This document shows, in pieces, positions 9,301 through 20,165 of a DNA stretch of 64,000 nt. This stretch comes from Mimachlamys varia (lineage: Eukaryota; Mollusca; Bivalvia; Pectinida; Pectinidae), in assembly GCA_947623455.1 (NCBI GenBank), contig OX392530.1:36363405-36427404 (forward strand), written 5' to 3'. The first letter of the stretch is position 1, and each line of letters opens with the position of its first letter. Position numbers and translations under genes: made by a program. Under the pieces are notes generated by a model, which was given only the letters and a program-made list of their open reading frames with translations, was not told where the DNA came from and ran no database searches.

Positions 9301-12146
9301 TGGCAAGCCCCTGTGTCTGCAAATATAAGTAGGCGATCAAATAACTCAGATTAATAATTAAACGTACATGCACCGTTTAAAGCCAAGATAGGTTCCTTTT
9401 TCCTTTAAATAGCTCTTACATGTATGTTGGCCGTGAGTTCGTCAAACGTCACTTCGGTATGCAGTTGCCGTATATCCAGACGGGAAATTACGTCACAAGC
9501 CTAATACGGGAACCGAGAGCGGCGAGTACGGAAATGTATGGGACAGTCACGTGACGTCTTTAAACCAATCGAATAATTACATTCTCACTAGTGGAAGGAT
9601 AAATTGTAATATACCTTGTACTAAATGTACTATACACTTAAATACAATAAACACCGTACTTCAATATTGCCCTCAAGGCGGAGTTATTTTTAGAAGCTGA
9701 ATAAAGTCAAAGAGCAAATTTCGAGTTTCTTTTAAGAATCGTGGCATGAGTTTATTTGTTGATTGAATGGAAGGCTAAAGCGGGTAAAAGGTACAAGATT
9801 ATCCTTATTTGGCATTTCAGATTTCCAGGAAACCGTGGCTGATACAAATGTAGAGGCATAATTGCGTTTGAAATGAGTGTACAAGGGTTTGTCACGAATG
9901 GCTGAAATATAAATGCTTCCTTGTATTATGCTTCCCATATCATAAGGAATAAGATTCATCAGTTTGGTATGAATGATATATACTAAGTTTGTTTTGTACA
10001 CAAACATGACTTGAAAACTGAATTTGCGAGCTTTCGAAAACGTCTGTTTCCTTTGTCGAGCAAAGAGTGCAATAGCCGAGTGTCGGTGTTTTGACCGCTG
10101 AAATCAGCTCACTACCCAAAATAGGGCGAGTTAGAGAAGTCAGCTGTCAAAAACGTAGCGCGACATTTCGTCCAAATGTACTCTAATACTACAGGTAGAC
10201 AGAGGGGCGGATAAGATGTTTAACCATTCCGCCCCTTATTGGATGCTAAAATAAGGTCATAAAGATGACTCAACTGGTGCCCCCCTCGTCTCTGTTCATT
10301 GATTCCCTTTCCTTCCTAATCCATATGGATTCTTTAATTTTCCTCGTTCTACAATTTTCCTCCCTTTCCAACACTTTAGAGTTGTTCCAGTCTATGATAT
10401 GGTTGTGTATGTTGGCATGGTCTGTGATAGCTGATTTGTTATATTGTTTTTCTTAGGCTTTTTCAGACAATGGCTCTGAGCTATGTTGGATCGATGCTCA
10501 TTTTGCATGAAAGACTATTGCCATTTTTGACCATTTTGTATTAATAAGTGTATGGTTGTGCAAAACTCATTCATAGCGTTTGAAGTTGACACAATTCTCC
10601 GAGATAGTTTAGGTAACAATGCAATATAGATAAAGACATTCTAATAAATCACATTCCAATGTGGATATGCACAAGGCTTCGCTGGATTTAAATATTTGAT
10701 AACTTTTGGTTTTGGTGATCATTGATTGGAGTATGGCTATAAAACATAATATCCCACTACCCTTAAATACATTATAGTTTATCGTTTCATATATAGAATC
10801 TCATTTGTCGTGTTTGATAGTCAACAGTTGAAGTATATAATGTAACATTTAAAGTACATGTAATCTAACTGCGGTATTCGATAGGAGAATACTATAATAA
10901 AAAAAATGATATTCACCCAAACCAGTTGTCATTGTTTTTCTTTATATGAACAGAATTTTAATGCATGTAAAGAGTTCTGTTAATAATTGGGCGAGGCTGC
11001 TGGATAGTATACGAAAGTTACTGTAAGCATTCATTTATTAATTGTAAGCATTACTTTATTAAAGCGTTATTAATAATTCGTAGCATTATCCATATGTTAT
11101 TATGTTAATGGTATTGTTTGCTAATAAGTTGTGTTATGCCAATATATATATATATAAACCCGATGTGGATTTTAAAGATTTGGCCGCGACGCATGTTATT
11201 TACATTGTCGCTTGACAGGAAGGAAGTTACGGTCGTATCGGAGCGGTGCATTCTTGGGCGATATATGACGCGACGATGACTTAGCGGTTATATTGATGAG
11301 TTTTTATTGCTGACCACCCATTCACATTCGGGTATCGTATTTCACGCTCGTTATGTTTACAAATTCCCATCCGCCCACCTTAGTTTTGCTAGATTTGATT
11401 TTTATATAGATTACTACATCAATAATTATGGCATGTCATTAAGGTGTCAGAGTATTTCTGTAATATATAATATTTCACTACCCTTAAATACATTATAGTT
11501 TATCGTTTCATATATATAATCTCATTTCTCGTATATGATATTCGTATACTAGCTCTTGTGTAAGATTATGCAACAGTCCAGTATATTATGTAACATTTAT
11601 AGTACATGTTATCTTGCTGCGGTATTTAATACGATAATACTATAATAAATAGCCATTTGTTGCCCTTTTTGAATATTTGAATGCATGTACAGTATCTCTG
11701 AGTTCTGTTAATGAATGGGCGAGGCTGCTGAATGCTATAGGATGGTTAATATTTAGATCGTTATCTTTGGTCACAGGGGAAACAGCCGTCTACATGTCTT
11801 GCACTGTTTATATATAAAAGCTGTGACTAAGATGGCTAGTACCTGGCTAAACATTAGACAAGTTATTTGTTCGTTAAGACATCTAGCTCAGTATGAAATT
11901 AGTCGAACTGTCGTTGTAATCAAAAGTCTTAAATTAACACATAAAGCATGATATCTTAAATAAAGCTATCTTTTTACAGAGTACATAGACTGATAAGGTA
12001 TAGTTCTACAACTATTAGGTCGTTGTGATAATTCCTAATTAATTCGGATACTACTTACATGAAGAATCAGCAAATTGGGGTAAAACAGCGATATATCCAA
12101 TGAAAATAAGGTGTAAGGTCCCACATGCGATCGAGCCAAACGTCAT
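225..12146 (-). CDS. Gene A: FTP lectin-like / EGF-like protein, 3'-truncated by window edge
   Basis: Gene model from four exons: 12146-12059 (signal peptide), 8550-8329 and 1429-1169 (two halves of one FTP domain) and 362-225 (8-Cys EGF). Every junction is phase 1 and the exon lengths 222, 261 and 138 are multiples of three, so the reading frame stays open across all of them. The FTP (eel-fucolectin/tachylectin-4/pentraxin-1) family is a fucose-binding-type lectin fold related to F5/8 type C; whether this copy binds sugar is not shown. Intron 2 is about 6.9 kb and is filled by a Gmr1-like retroelement and foldback elements. Further EGF and membrane exons are expected beyond base 1, by comparison with gene B. 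Gene A is the most diverged of the three paralogues. Confidence 0.8.
1052..1118. repeat. (CA)n / (TG)n microsatellite in gene A intron 3
   Basis: Imperfect CA dinucleotide tract broken by AA, TC and CC units, just inside the intron downstream of exon 3. Open reading frames that run through it are artefacts of the tract. Confidence 0.9.
1169..1429 (-). CDS. Gene A exon 3: C-terminal half of FTP domain
   Basis: 261 bases, acceptor TTTCAG, donor GTAATT. Encodes PFRLSGFYLYVSN, a Cys in HLCYHDD, the CPVEGRYVIFYNKRP core strand and the closing AELCEVQVFG strand. These are the conserved second-half FTP motifs with their cysteines. A (CA)n tract sits about 50 bases downstream of the donor. Confidence 0.88.
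1541..1835 (+). mobile_element. Penelope-like family, 3' fragment (copy 1)
   Basis: 5'-truncated copy of the repeat found about eleven times here. The diagnostic stretch runs from 'gcgggtgttgtcgatgaagc' through 'acctggtcttattctcttg' to the shared 3' end 'gttgacgctttggtatt'. It lies in gene A intron 2. It is non-coding in this copy, so the 71-codon open frame inside it is not a gene. Confidence 0.7.
2871..4008. mobile_element. Non-autonomous element with ~190-bp TIRs and TTAA ends
   Basis: Bases 2875-3066 are repeated in inverted orientation at 3828-4004 with few differences: the arms share AGCTGACAATGCAAGTT, the 'gcagacattttagtttttgcc' block and the 'gggtataaaaggcaccca' block. TTAA flanks both ends (2871-2874, 4005-4008), as expected for piggyBac- or Kolobok-type target duplication. 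The 760-base interior has no convincing ORF, so it is probably a non-autonomous derivative. Confidence 0.8.
4140..4215 (+). repeat. Short tandem repeat, ~21-bp unit
   Basis: About three and a half copies of a unit close to 'gtgaaaatataagattttg' plus two bases. It lies immediately left of another small inverted-repeat structure. Confidence 0.75.
4230..4438. repeat. Small foldback with repeated TGACCC motifs
   Basis: Ends are inverted relative to each other: 'gtgaaaaagtgaccc' at 4231 and 'gggtcctttttttcac' ending at 4437. Several (A/G)TGACCC(G) motifs recur between them. Probably a small MITE; no family assigned. Confidence 0.5.
4787..4936. repeat. Near-perfect 150-bp palindrome (hairpin)
   Basis: Left arm starts 'caatggtttgccgtttaata' and right arm ends with its reverse complement. 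The arms meet at a ~5-base loop 'ctacg' flanked by 'cactcgtg'-type ends and have only small indels in the T-run. It abuts the 3' remnant of the Gmr1-like element. Confidence 0.88.
5050..6047 (-). pseudogene. Retroelement RT and RNase H remnant
   Basis: The RT N-terminal palm is seen as WDSACVLVPKPD...FCTDLRKVNSVSK at 6047-5814. The segment carrying the end of motif C (DDALIYHDTW) and the thumb (LLKCELYHA, VVGHGQVKPV) is at 5705-5487. The central palm between them is badly degraded. RNase H remains as short broken frames to about 5050. Confidence 0.7.
6056..6823 (-). pseudogene. Retroelement integrase, frameshifted
   Basis: The first part (6823-6368) shows the HHCC zinc region (GHLGVTKTYNRI...FCRSCHTCQ) and the first catalytic Asp in NIDCVGPLL. 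The second Asp lies in a different frame near 6350 (VIQSDQG), and the catalytic Glu is in GALERFHQTL (6313-6056), followed by FSPFELVFGH. All three DDE residues are visible but spread over broken frames. Confidence 0.75.
7155..7409 (-). pseudogene. Retroelement protease-region fragment
   Basis: Contains YLKSDFVSGPINVGV and GVSLILGNDLVGKNV, which recall the flap and LGND segment of Gmr1-like Pol proteins. It is followed by degraded sequence to 6830, before the integrase. Confidence 0.6.
7650..7971 (-). pseudogene. Gag C-terminal fragment with zinc knuckle
   Basis: A 90-codon basic, Ser/Thr-rich stretch ends CHHCK, then a stop, and the same frame continues VGHVVSEC. Together this is a C-x2-C-x4-H-x4-C knuckle interrupted by a nonsense codon. 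Its place immediately upstream of the protease region fits Gag. Confidence 0.65.
8329..8550 (-). CDS. Gene A exon 2: N-terminal half of FTP domain
   Basis: 222 bases between a TAG acceptor and a GTAAGT donor. It joins exon 1 to give YNIALGKPASQSSTY, then ADKAVDGT and the SCSST...WWRVDLQQ motif, all typical of FTP/fucolectin domains. It is four codons longer than the same exon in genes B and C (210 bases): a Gly-rich insert (GQYGGGG) precedes the SCSST motif. Confidence 0.88.
9234..9251. repeat. Poly(C) run, 18 bases
   Basis: Uninterrupted C18 preceded by a second C-rich stretch near 9090. On the minus strand (the transcribed sense of gene A) this is a G18 tract, able in principle to form a quadruplex. 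Confidence 0.9.
10748..11010 (+). repeat. Direct repeat, copy 1 (gene A intron 1)
   Basis: Shares 'ctacccttaaatacattata', 'gtttatcgtttcatatat', the 'actataataaa' stretch and 'gggcgaggctgctg' with 11469-11740, at about 720 bases spacing. A local tandem duplication with indels. Confidence 0.75.
11469..11740 (+). repeat. Direct repeat, copy 2 (gene A intron 1)
   Basis: Second copy of the 10748-11010 block. It is followed directly by the intron segment conserved in all three paralogous genes, so this copy is probably the ancestral position. Confidence 0.7.
12059..12146 (-). CDS. Gene A exon 1: signal peptide
   Basis: Codes for 29 residues plus one base, starting MTFGSIACG, then a hydrophobic core LHLIFIGYIAVL and a likely cleavage region FADSS. 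The exon ends at a GTAAGT donor. The start Met is chosen because it gives a textbook signal peptide and is aligned in genes B (33681) and C (57191); the frame is open upstream, but that part is probably 5' UTR. Confidence 0.82.
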
Positions 12147-13199
12147 GCTGAAATATATACTGAACAATGCGTAGTTCTCGACCAACGCCATCCGTATCGA
12201 CACCAGGAAGTTTACAGAAGGAGATAAGAGAACAGTTTTTTTTTTAGAAAAAAAAAATATTTTAGATATATAAATTGCACACCTCCAGCGGCAGAGTATG
12301 AGACACGATAGCAAAATCCATAAGTTAAAATCAATACGAACTACGCCTATAGATAATGTGGTCATAACGTTAAAAACAACGCTCGTTATCTTCAAGATGT
12401 CAAATATTTTTGCATTGTAAAGTAAATAGCAAATAAATACAGGACATACATTTCCCTAAATGACAAAGCAAAAAGTACCGTCTAAATTGCCACAGCAACC
12501 ACCGGAGTTCAGCGACTTTCTCTCTTATCGATTGTATCCCCATGGAATTAACACACTGATAAACGCATTTAAAAAGGTTAAGTTTATGTCCTTGAAATAC
12601 AGAAATATTTATGAATTTGGTGAAAATGTAGGAGCCTCTAACTCGAGTCGGTAACCAACCAATGTTAACCGGTGAAGATCAATGACTTACATCATCCTGA
12701 ATTTATTTAAAGTTTTGTGCAGAATAATACATATACATTCCATGAAATATATTCAAACATTTTAATCAGTGGTATACAATGTTATAATTATGTCCCCAAT
12801 GGTCCAATGAACCTTAACATGACTTTTGTGGTTTTGTGTCTAGATGTTGCAGGGTTTGTTTGGCTTCTGTACTGTCGATATTTAGATATTGTTCAATTTC
12901 GTAGGTGTATTATGACATTACGATCAACACCGTTAACGTGGTTTTACGATTAAAAAAAATATCCGCCACTTAATGGCCTCGGTTGGTGGAAATTTAAATA
13001 CTTTGCGATTTGTATGAAATATGGTATGTACATGTACGTGTATCTCAGCACTACGAAGCGCTCTGCGGAGGTTGGGGGGAGGGGGGATGGGGCGGCTTTC
13101 ATAATGGTCTCCAATTACAATAAACACTTATAATTGTAATTTATCCACTTCTTTCCGACATCACTCCAAATTTGCTCAACATGATTTAAATAAACCTTA

Positions 13200-13790
13200 C
13201 GTGATTGCTGATGAATGAGAGGCAGTGCGCACAAACATGTTTTGATTTTTGTCATTGGTCATCCGACTGGTCATCAATTTTTACCAATTTGTTGTTCAAG
13301 TATGGTATGTAAGGGTACATGTATAATGATATTGCGAACACTATTGCATTTTCAATTTTCAAATCGGAAAAATGTCCGCCAATTCTGCGGCCCCTGATTA
13401 GTCAAAACTCATTTATCGATGGATTTCGTTCAAACATGGTATGAAGAGGTACATGTATAATGATATTGTAAACTCTACTCCAGCTTCTGTTTTCAGATTG
13501 GACAAAATGGCCACCATATATTTACATCTGACTTGTTAAATGTAGGGTTATATTGGTGTTGTTAACACTAATGCGTAATCTATTTTCAATCGAACGGAAT
13601 GGCCTACATTTCTGGTCGTCTGATCGGTCGAAAGTCATACAATAACCAATCTCACTACTGCAGCTTCGGTTTTTAAATTTGACAAATATTCGGTATTTTT
13701 GAACTTTTAAAAAGATATCAATTAAACTATGGAAATGGGCTTCATTTTCTGATTGGTCAACAACAACGGTCACTGCAGCCTCTCATTTAT
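13200..13790. repeat. Degenerate tandem repeat, upstream of gene A
   Basis: Three or so diverged units, each with a 'ggtacatgtataatgatatt' core, a 'tcagattggacaaaatggcc'-like line and a 'attggtca' line. No coding signal. Confidence 0.5.
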
Positions 13791-14004
13791 ACACGTAAAT
13801 ATCTATCGACTTTGCAATTGGTACTAAAGTGTTTTAAGCACTACGGATACGGGGATGTTTTGAGCGGGCATATGTAATAGTTCCCCAATTATAATCATTA
13901 ATTATTATTAAATCTCCCCATTTAGCTACATTGTAATTGGTTTTACTGCATTTTACTTGTTTGTTTTTTGGGGCTTTTTTTGGTTAACATGTTTATGTCA
14001 TAAG

Positions 14005-14285
14005 CGATATGAAGAAGGACGTTTGTGAGCATGCTCATTAGAGTGTTTACTTGTTGTTATTGACAATGCTGACTATACCTCTTGGATGTGGTGAAGATTT
14101 ACATGGCGGGTGTCGTCGTTGAAGCAGAAGCCACTTACTCTTGCGGAACACCTGGTCTTCTTCTCTTGTACTTTTACAAGGGTCTCCATGTATATATATT
14201 TCATTTGTTCATATGTTGCCCCTATTTTAATCGATTTTGAGTTCGGATAATGGTTTAATTAACGCTTTGGTATTCTTTATTTTTT
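14005..14285 (+). mobile_element. Penelope-like family, 3' fragment (copy 2)
   Basis: Has 'gatttacatggcgggtgtcg', 'cacctggtcttcttctcttg' and the family 3' end 'aacgctttggtattctt'. 5'-truncated and non-coding. Confidence 0.7.
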
Positions 14286-14361
14286 CAGACTACTAGTGTT
14301 AGTAAAGCATATATTAATTTTCCAAGTTTTGCAACAGGACCCAAATATGAGTAAGCTTACC

Positions 14362-14486
14362 TGGTATAAAAGGGACAGATTAACTTGAACGCATCAAGGA
14401 TAAAGTATTTGTTTTCCATATCCACCATATATGCCGTATCTTTACCACAAGCTGGAGTATTCATTAGCAGCAGACCAGCAGAATTT
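14362..14486 (-). other. Unassigned exon-like open frame with splice donor
   Basis: An open frame of about 41 codons runs from just after a TGA to a GTAAGC donor. It reads ...LLLMNTPACGKDTAYMVDME, then a Phe/Leu-rich stretch ending in FYTR. I do not recognise the family. It lies on the same strand as gene B and downstream of its transmembrane exon, but neither its phase nor its upstream acceptor fits that exon convincingly. Confidence 0.3.
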
Positions 14487-14799
14487 CATGGCACAGTGTG
14501 TTGATAGATAGGTTATACAAGATAAAGACAATAATTTTGCCATTAAGATTTTAATTAGAATTTTACACTAAAAACTTGAAAATATAGCAAGTAGAGATAC
14601 GCTTTAAACACGCTGAGTTAGCTTATGTTTTCTACACCCAGTATCAATGATACTGATACAGTATCAACAAAATCAATGAAATAGGAATAGCTAACCCTCA
14701 AAATAAGCAAACTTCTCGGCTTCAGTGCTCCAATCAAATCTAACTTTAGAAAAATAATATATTCTATTTTGTAATGATATTACAAATTACACAACGTGG

Positions 14800-15215
14800 A
14801 GTTCTAGCACAATTTCTAGCACTACCTAACCACGTTCCAATTAATAGCTAAGTAGACTGGAACAAGCAGAGTAAAGTATCTTGCCCAAGGATACAACACA
14901 AGTGCCATGACCGGGACTCGAACTCGCAACCCTTCGATCACCAGCCTGGGCCCAGTTGTTCAAAGAGTGATAGCTTAATCAGTATTTAACGACATTTTAC
15001 AAACTTAAATAATTCTGTAAATATACAAGTTACAATCTTGAAAATTTGTATGTAAATTGACAATATTAGGTTTTTGATATTTGCAAAGTTGTAATTAAAT
15101 CTATTGTTTCATTTTAAAGTTACAAGATAATTAAAATTTGCACTAATCACTGATTAAGCTAATCATCTTTTGAACAACTAGGCCCTGGTGTCCTACTACT
15201 AGACCAGTGTGCCTC
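14800..15215 (-). mobile_element. tRNA-derived SINE, interrupted by a MITE
   Basis: On the minus strand the head (15215-15184) reads like GGAGGCACACTGGTCTAGTAG (A box). The body from 14949 down has the B box (gggttgcgagttcgagtccc) and the downstream core (tatccttgggcaagatac). It is the same family as the three plus-strand copies in gene B. A 234-bp MITE sits between A and B boxes. Confidence 0.75.
14945..15188. mobile_element. MITE nested in the SINE, 5-bp TSD
   Basis: Element 14950-15183 has inverted ends GCC(C/T)AGTTGTTCAAA, extending through 'agcttaatcagt', and is flanked by CCTGG on both sides (14945-14949, 15184-15188). Removing it restores a continuous SINE, which fixes the order of insertion. 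AT-rich interior without ORF. Confidence 0.85.
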
Positions 15216-16370
15216 CTCTCTTACTGGCATATCAGTTCGTTTTACGCGCACATGAACGCTTTCATATACGACATGCAAATATTCTCTTATTCTTAAAACA
15301 GCAGTGTCATTTTTGCCACTTTTCACCTTGCGTACTATGTCATTTATGCTACAAACTTCCATAACATGCATTTGATCATTCTCACTCGCACATTTAAAAT
15401 AAGTACGGTTTGCTTATTTGTTTAATACTGGATGTTTCAACAGATTATTTTACAAGTACTACAACACGTTCCCCAACACTCATACCTCCCACTAACATTA
15501 GGTTACATCTTTGTAATTGGTTGTTCTGACTGCTTGCATATGTTGACATGGTACTAAGTCACCAATACAACTTACATGTAGATATAACTATCAAACTAAA
15601 TTTTAACTTGAAAACTAGCATGCCTTTCTATACTTTTTCATTACTGTTCTTGGCACAAAACAGCATACACAAACTATACATGGACTCATCTGAATTGTTT
15701 TTCAAGTTACTGGCGTTTTGCGATCTTGCTCCAAGTTTAACAGTTCTTGCAATCCTGTTGCGAGGTATAGCTCCTTTTTGGTAGACATACTAGTAACTGT
15801 TGTCAATTACTAAAGATGAAAATGAAGATGAAAATCAGAATAATTAGAAAGTATTGATACTTATGATCGAGGTTTTTGTGATGTAGATTAAACAGCGGTC
15901 AATACAATGCTATAAACAATATCCGTCTCCAATGATACCTGGTATTTCCACGGGCTAGTATGTAAAGTTAAACGTCATTGCTGTAAAACACATGCTTACT
16001 GTGACCAATATAACACGTTTGGAAGCACCAGTTGTTCTCGCATATATCACACATGCATCAAGGGTTCGATCATTTTTCTGTCTATAAATATTATCTCTCT
16101 GCCATTGTTATCCACACTACTTAACGATAGTGTCGTAAATATTTTTTGTGTGTTCAACTTTCGATGTGTCCAGAATGTCGTAGTTCTCATTGACGTTTGT
16201 TATATCTACAAGTAAAAATAACAAGATTGTCGTAAAGAAACTTAAATTAAATTCAGTGTAATAACGAAATGATACAGCAACGAAATGAACTTATATGGAC
16301 TTAAATAAAGATCTCAACCATTAAATAGGTAAGCATTCCAATGTCCATTCTATACCTTTATGGCGTTGTG

Positions 16371-18250
16371 TTAAGTACGTAATACATGTTATATTTATGT
16401 GTTAAGTACGTAATACATGTTATATTTATGTGTTAAGTACTTAATACATGTTATATTTATGTGTTAAGTACGTAATACATGTTATATTTATGTGTTAAGT
16501 ATGTAATACATGTTATATTTATGTGTTAAGTATGTAATACATGTTATATTTATGTGTTAAGTACGTAATACATATTATATTTATGTGTTAAGTACGTAAT
16601 ACATGTTATATTTATGTGTTAAGTAAGTAATACATGTTATATTTATGTGTTAAGTAAGTAATACATGTTAAATTTATGTGTTAAGTAAGTAATACATATT
16701 ATATTTATGTGTTAAGTAAGTAATACATGTTATATTTATGTGTTAAGTAAGTAATACATATTATATTTATGTGCTAAGTAAGTAATACATGTTATATCTA
16801 TGTGTTAAGTACGTAATACATATTATATTTATGTGTTAAGTAAGTAATACATATTATATTTATGTGCTAAGTAAGTAATACATGTTATATCTATGTGTGA
16901 AGTACGTAATACATATTATATTTATGTGTTAAGTAAGTAATACATATTATATTTATGTGTTAAGTAAGTAATACATGTTATATTTATGTGTTAAGTACGT
17001 AATACATGTTATATTTATGTGTTAAGTACGTAATACATGTTATATCTAAGTCTTAAGTAAGTAATATATGTTATATCTATGTGTTAAGTAAGTAATACAT
17101 ATTATATCTATGTGTTAAGTAAGTAATACATGTTATATCTGTGTTAAGTAAGTAATACATATTATATTTATGTGTTAAGTAAGTAATACATATTATATTT
17201 ATGTGTTAAGTAAGTAATACATATTATATTTATGTGTTAAGTAAGTAATACATGTTATATTTATGTGTAAAGTAAGTAATACATATTATATTTATGTGCT
17301 AAGTAAGTAATACATGTTATATTTATGTGTTAAGTACGTAATACATATTATATTTATGTGTTAAGTAAGTAATACATATTATATTTATGTGTTAAGTAAG
17401 TAATACATGTTATATTTATGTGTTAAGTACGTAATACATGTTATATTTATGTGTTAAGTACGTAATACATGTTATATCTAAGTCTTAAGTAAGTAATATA
17501 TGTTATATCTATGTGTTAAGTAAGTCATACATATTATATTTATGTGTTAAGTAAGTAATATATGTTTTATCTATGTGTTAAGTAAGTAATACATGTTATA
17601 TCTGTGTTAAGTAAGTAATACATATTATATTTATGTGTTAAGTAAGTAATACATATTATATTTATGTGTTAAGTAAGTAATACATATTATATTTATGTGT
17701 TAAGTACGTAATACATGTTATATTTATGTGTTAAGTAAGTAATACATGTTATATTTATGTGTTAAGTACGTAATACATGTTATATCTATGTGTTAAGTAC
17801 GTAATACATGTTATATCTATGTGTTAAGTACGTAATACATGTTATATTTATGTGTTAAGTACGTAATACATGTTATATTTATGTGTTAAGTAAGTAATAC
17901 ATATTATATTTATGTGGTAAGTAAGTAATACATATTATATTTATGTGTTAAGTAAGTAATACATGTTATATCTATGTGTTAAGTACGTAATACATATTAT
18001 ATTTATGTGTTAAGTACGTAATACATATTATATTTATGTGTTCAGTAAGTAATACATATTATATTTATGTGTTAAGTAAGTAATACATATTATATTTATG
18101 TGTTAAGTACGTAATACATATTATATTTATGTGTTAAGTAAGTAATACATATTATATTTATGTGTTAAGTACGTAATACATATTGTATTTATGTGTTAAG
18201 TAAGTAATACATATTATAGTTATGTGTTAAGCATGTAATACATATTATAC
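16371..18250 (+). repeat. 31-bp minisatellite, ~60 copies
   Basis: Unit close to ttaagtacgtaatacatgtt + atatttatgtg (31 bases), head to tail without interruption. Two sites vary most: acgt/aagt/atgt, and catgtt/catatt. Rare units carry 'ctaagtctt' or lack two bases ('tatatctgtg'). It fills much of the intergenic space between the 3' part of gene B and the 5' end of gene A. No coding potential. Confidence 0.96.
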
Positions 18251-19589
18251 CTACCCTGGTGATGCATTTCGGTATCGGGTTGTGCACCTTCTGACCTTTT
18301 CCTTTTTGTCCTGTAATTGATTATCTTTTTATATAATTTCAAACTGGATTATGAACTTTGTAACAGGTTATGTGATTGGTTAAAAGCAGACTATGAGAGA
18401 ATTAAACTGATATTGATATTAGTATCAAAGCCTGTTTTCTCCATGACACTACTTTTAGAACTACCTTAAGTTTTTCAAATTCCCATTTTTAGTATTTAGT
18501 ATGCATTTTAATTTTCATTCGATGAGTCTTCAATCGTTTATACTTAATAACCATACTAGATTAATTGTTTGTATTGTCTTAAATTATTGCGTATTTTCTT
18601 ATATTCTTTCATAAGGTGTTAGAAGTCTTAAAGTTTGAAATTGTAAACAATAATAGTATTTACAAAGGTAGCACGTCACATCTTCTACTATACTCTAATC
18701 AACGATATTAATTTGACAAAACTCAAACTGACAAGGTATCTTGAAGTCACTTATTGGCATTATAAGAAATTCACCCGGATGTTTCCGACATCAAACGAGA
18801 GGTAAACCTGCATATATGTATACTACACTTTCCATTACTTTTAGAGAAGAACTGAACTAATGCATTTTACTTCGTTCCAATATTTAGGAATCACTTAAAG
18901 AGTGTTTGTTGTATTCAATACTCGCATGTCAATAAACAAACATTTACACCAAACGTGACAGTATCAAACATTTATAACAACACGTAAACATGAATAAATA
19001 AATGTTTATATATACATGTAATAGAAAACCTAGAAATGAAATGAATCCTGATATATAGAATATTTAATAAATCTAAGCTCTATCAAATTCTTCGATAGGA
19101 ATTATATACAATGTACCGTCCCACTTGAAGTAATGCTATTGTTAAATGATCATGTAATGAAAACTGTTTAAAACTTTGAAGCTATAGACACTCTTCACAT
19201 ATTAAAGCAGCTGTCTGCTTGAGGCTTTAGTAGTATTACTCTTTCAATTCAAGTATTTTGATATAATATTTCTCTTGACAAAAATGTCAATGCTCAGTGC
19301 TTATAATTGTTAAAGGTCATTGGTCGTTATTTTGCATTGTAACTACGAAGTCACGTTTTACTCCAACGCCCTTAATACTGGAACATATTAGGCGTACCAA
19401 ACACTGCTTAATAAGTTTTAAATTGGTTAAATGTTAAAGCGAAAATTTTGGAAGCATAAATGGAAATAGAGGCTATAACTTTAATTTTGTTTTCCCTTAA
19501 AGCTTTGTCATAGTAAATAAATATTCATTTGTGTGCAATCATATGTTTTTTCTAACATAGCAAATCGACGTAAATTGTTTGTGACTTTG

Positions 19590-19995
19590 TTTTCTAGAGA
19601 TTACTCTAGGTATCGTGATTTTCGTGATCGATGTCGACTGCTAACAAACAAACTAACAACACCAGGATTCGAGAGATGCAAGTTGATCAGAAATATGGGC
19701 AAGTTTTATGGCCGCCATATTTGTCTCATTGAGAAATATTCAGTATCTTTAAGTAATATGAAGATGGACGTTTTTGTTCATTAGTGTGTTTCCTTGTTGT
19801 GATTGACAATGATACTCAGTTATCGTTTTGAGAACTTGATGTTTACGTGGTTGCGACAAAGATTTACATGGTGGGTGTCGTCGATGAAGCAAAAAACGCT
19901 CACTCTTCCGGAATACCTGGTCTTATTTTCTTGTGCCTCTGGTTTAATCGATTTTGAGTTCTAATTATGCTTTTTTTGACGCTTTGGTATTTTTT
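19590..19995 (+). mobile_element. Penelope-like family, 3' fragment (copy 3)
   Basis: Encodes the conserved C-terminal RT-region line (YRDFRDRCRLLTNKLTTPGF, then KFYGRHICLIEKY), then the common non-coding tail to 'gacgctttggtatttttt'. The RT core is missing. Confidence 0.75.
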
Positions 19996-20067
19996 GATAT
20001 TTTTTTTTTGTAAACATATGACAAGAACATCGTATCCGTTCGTTTACTAATAACAAAGTTGCGGTAC

Positions 20068-20165
20068 CTGAGAATGTAAATTAGTAGTGCTATGTTGAAG
20101 CCAACGGAAATACACAGCAATAATCCAAGCAGTGCGTAACCAACAAAAACTTTAGAACCTGACTT
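20068..20165 (-). CDS. Gene B transmembrane exon
   Basis: 98 bases, acceptor TTTCAG, donor GTACCG. Reads KSGSK, then a ~27-residue hydrophobic helix (VFVGYALLGLLLCISVGFN and on) ending ...IYILR. A Lys-rich flank before the helix fits a type I membrane span. The following cytoplasmic exon was not located. Confidence 0.68.

Larger units (their letters stand above)
8551..12058. other. Gene A intron 1
   Basis: No gene recognised. It contains an 18-base C run at 9234-9251, a ~265-bp direct duplication (10748-11010 and 11469-11740), and at 11745-11950 a block that is also present in intron 1 of genes B and C. Confidence 0.6.

Noticed and set aside
12051..12395. Multi-pass membrane protein reading of gene A exon 1 (and equivalents at 33586 and 57104)
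   Set aside because: The open frame upstream is not conserved as protein; the Met at 12146 gives a signal peptide and splices in phase to the FTP exon in all three genes.
16371..18250. CRISPR-like array
   Set aside because: Units are head to tail with no unique spacers, in a eukaryotic genome; it is a minisatellite.
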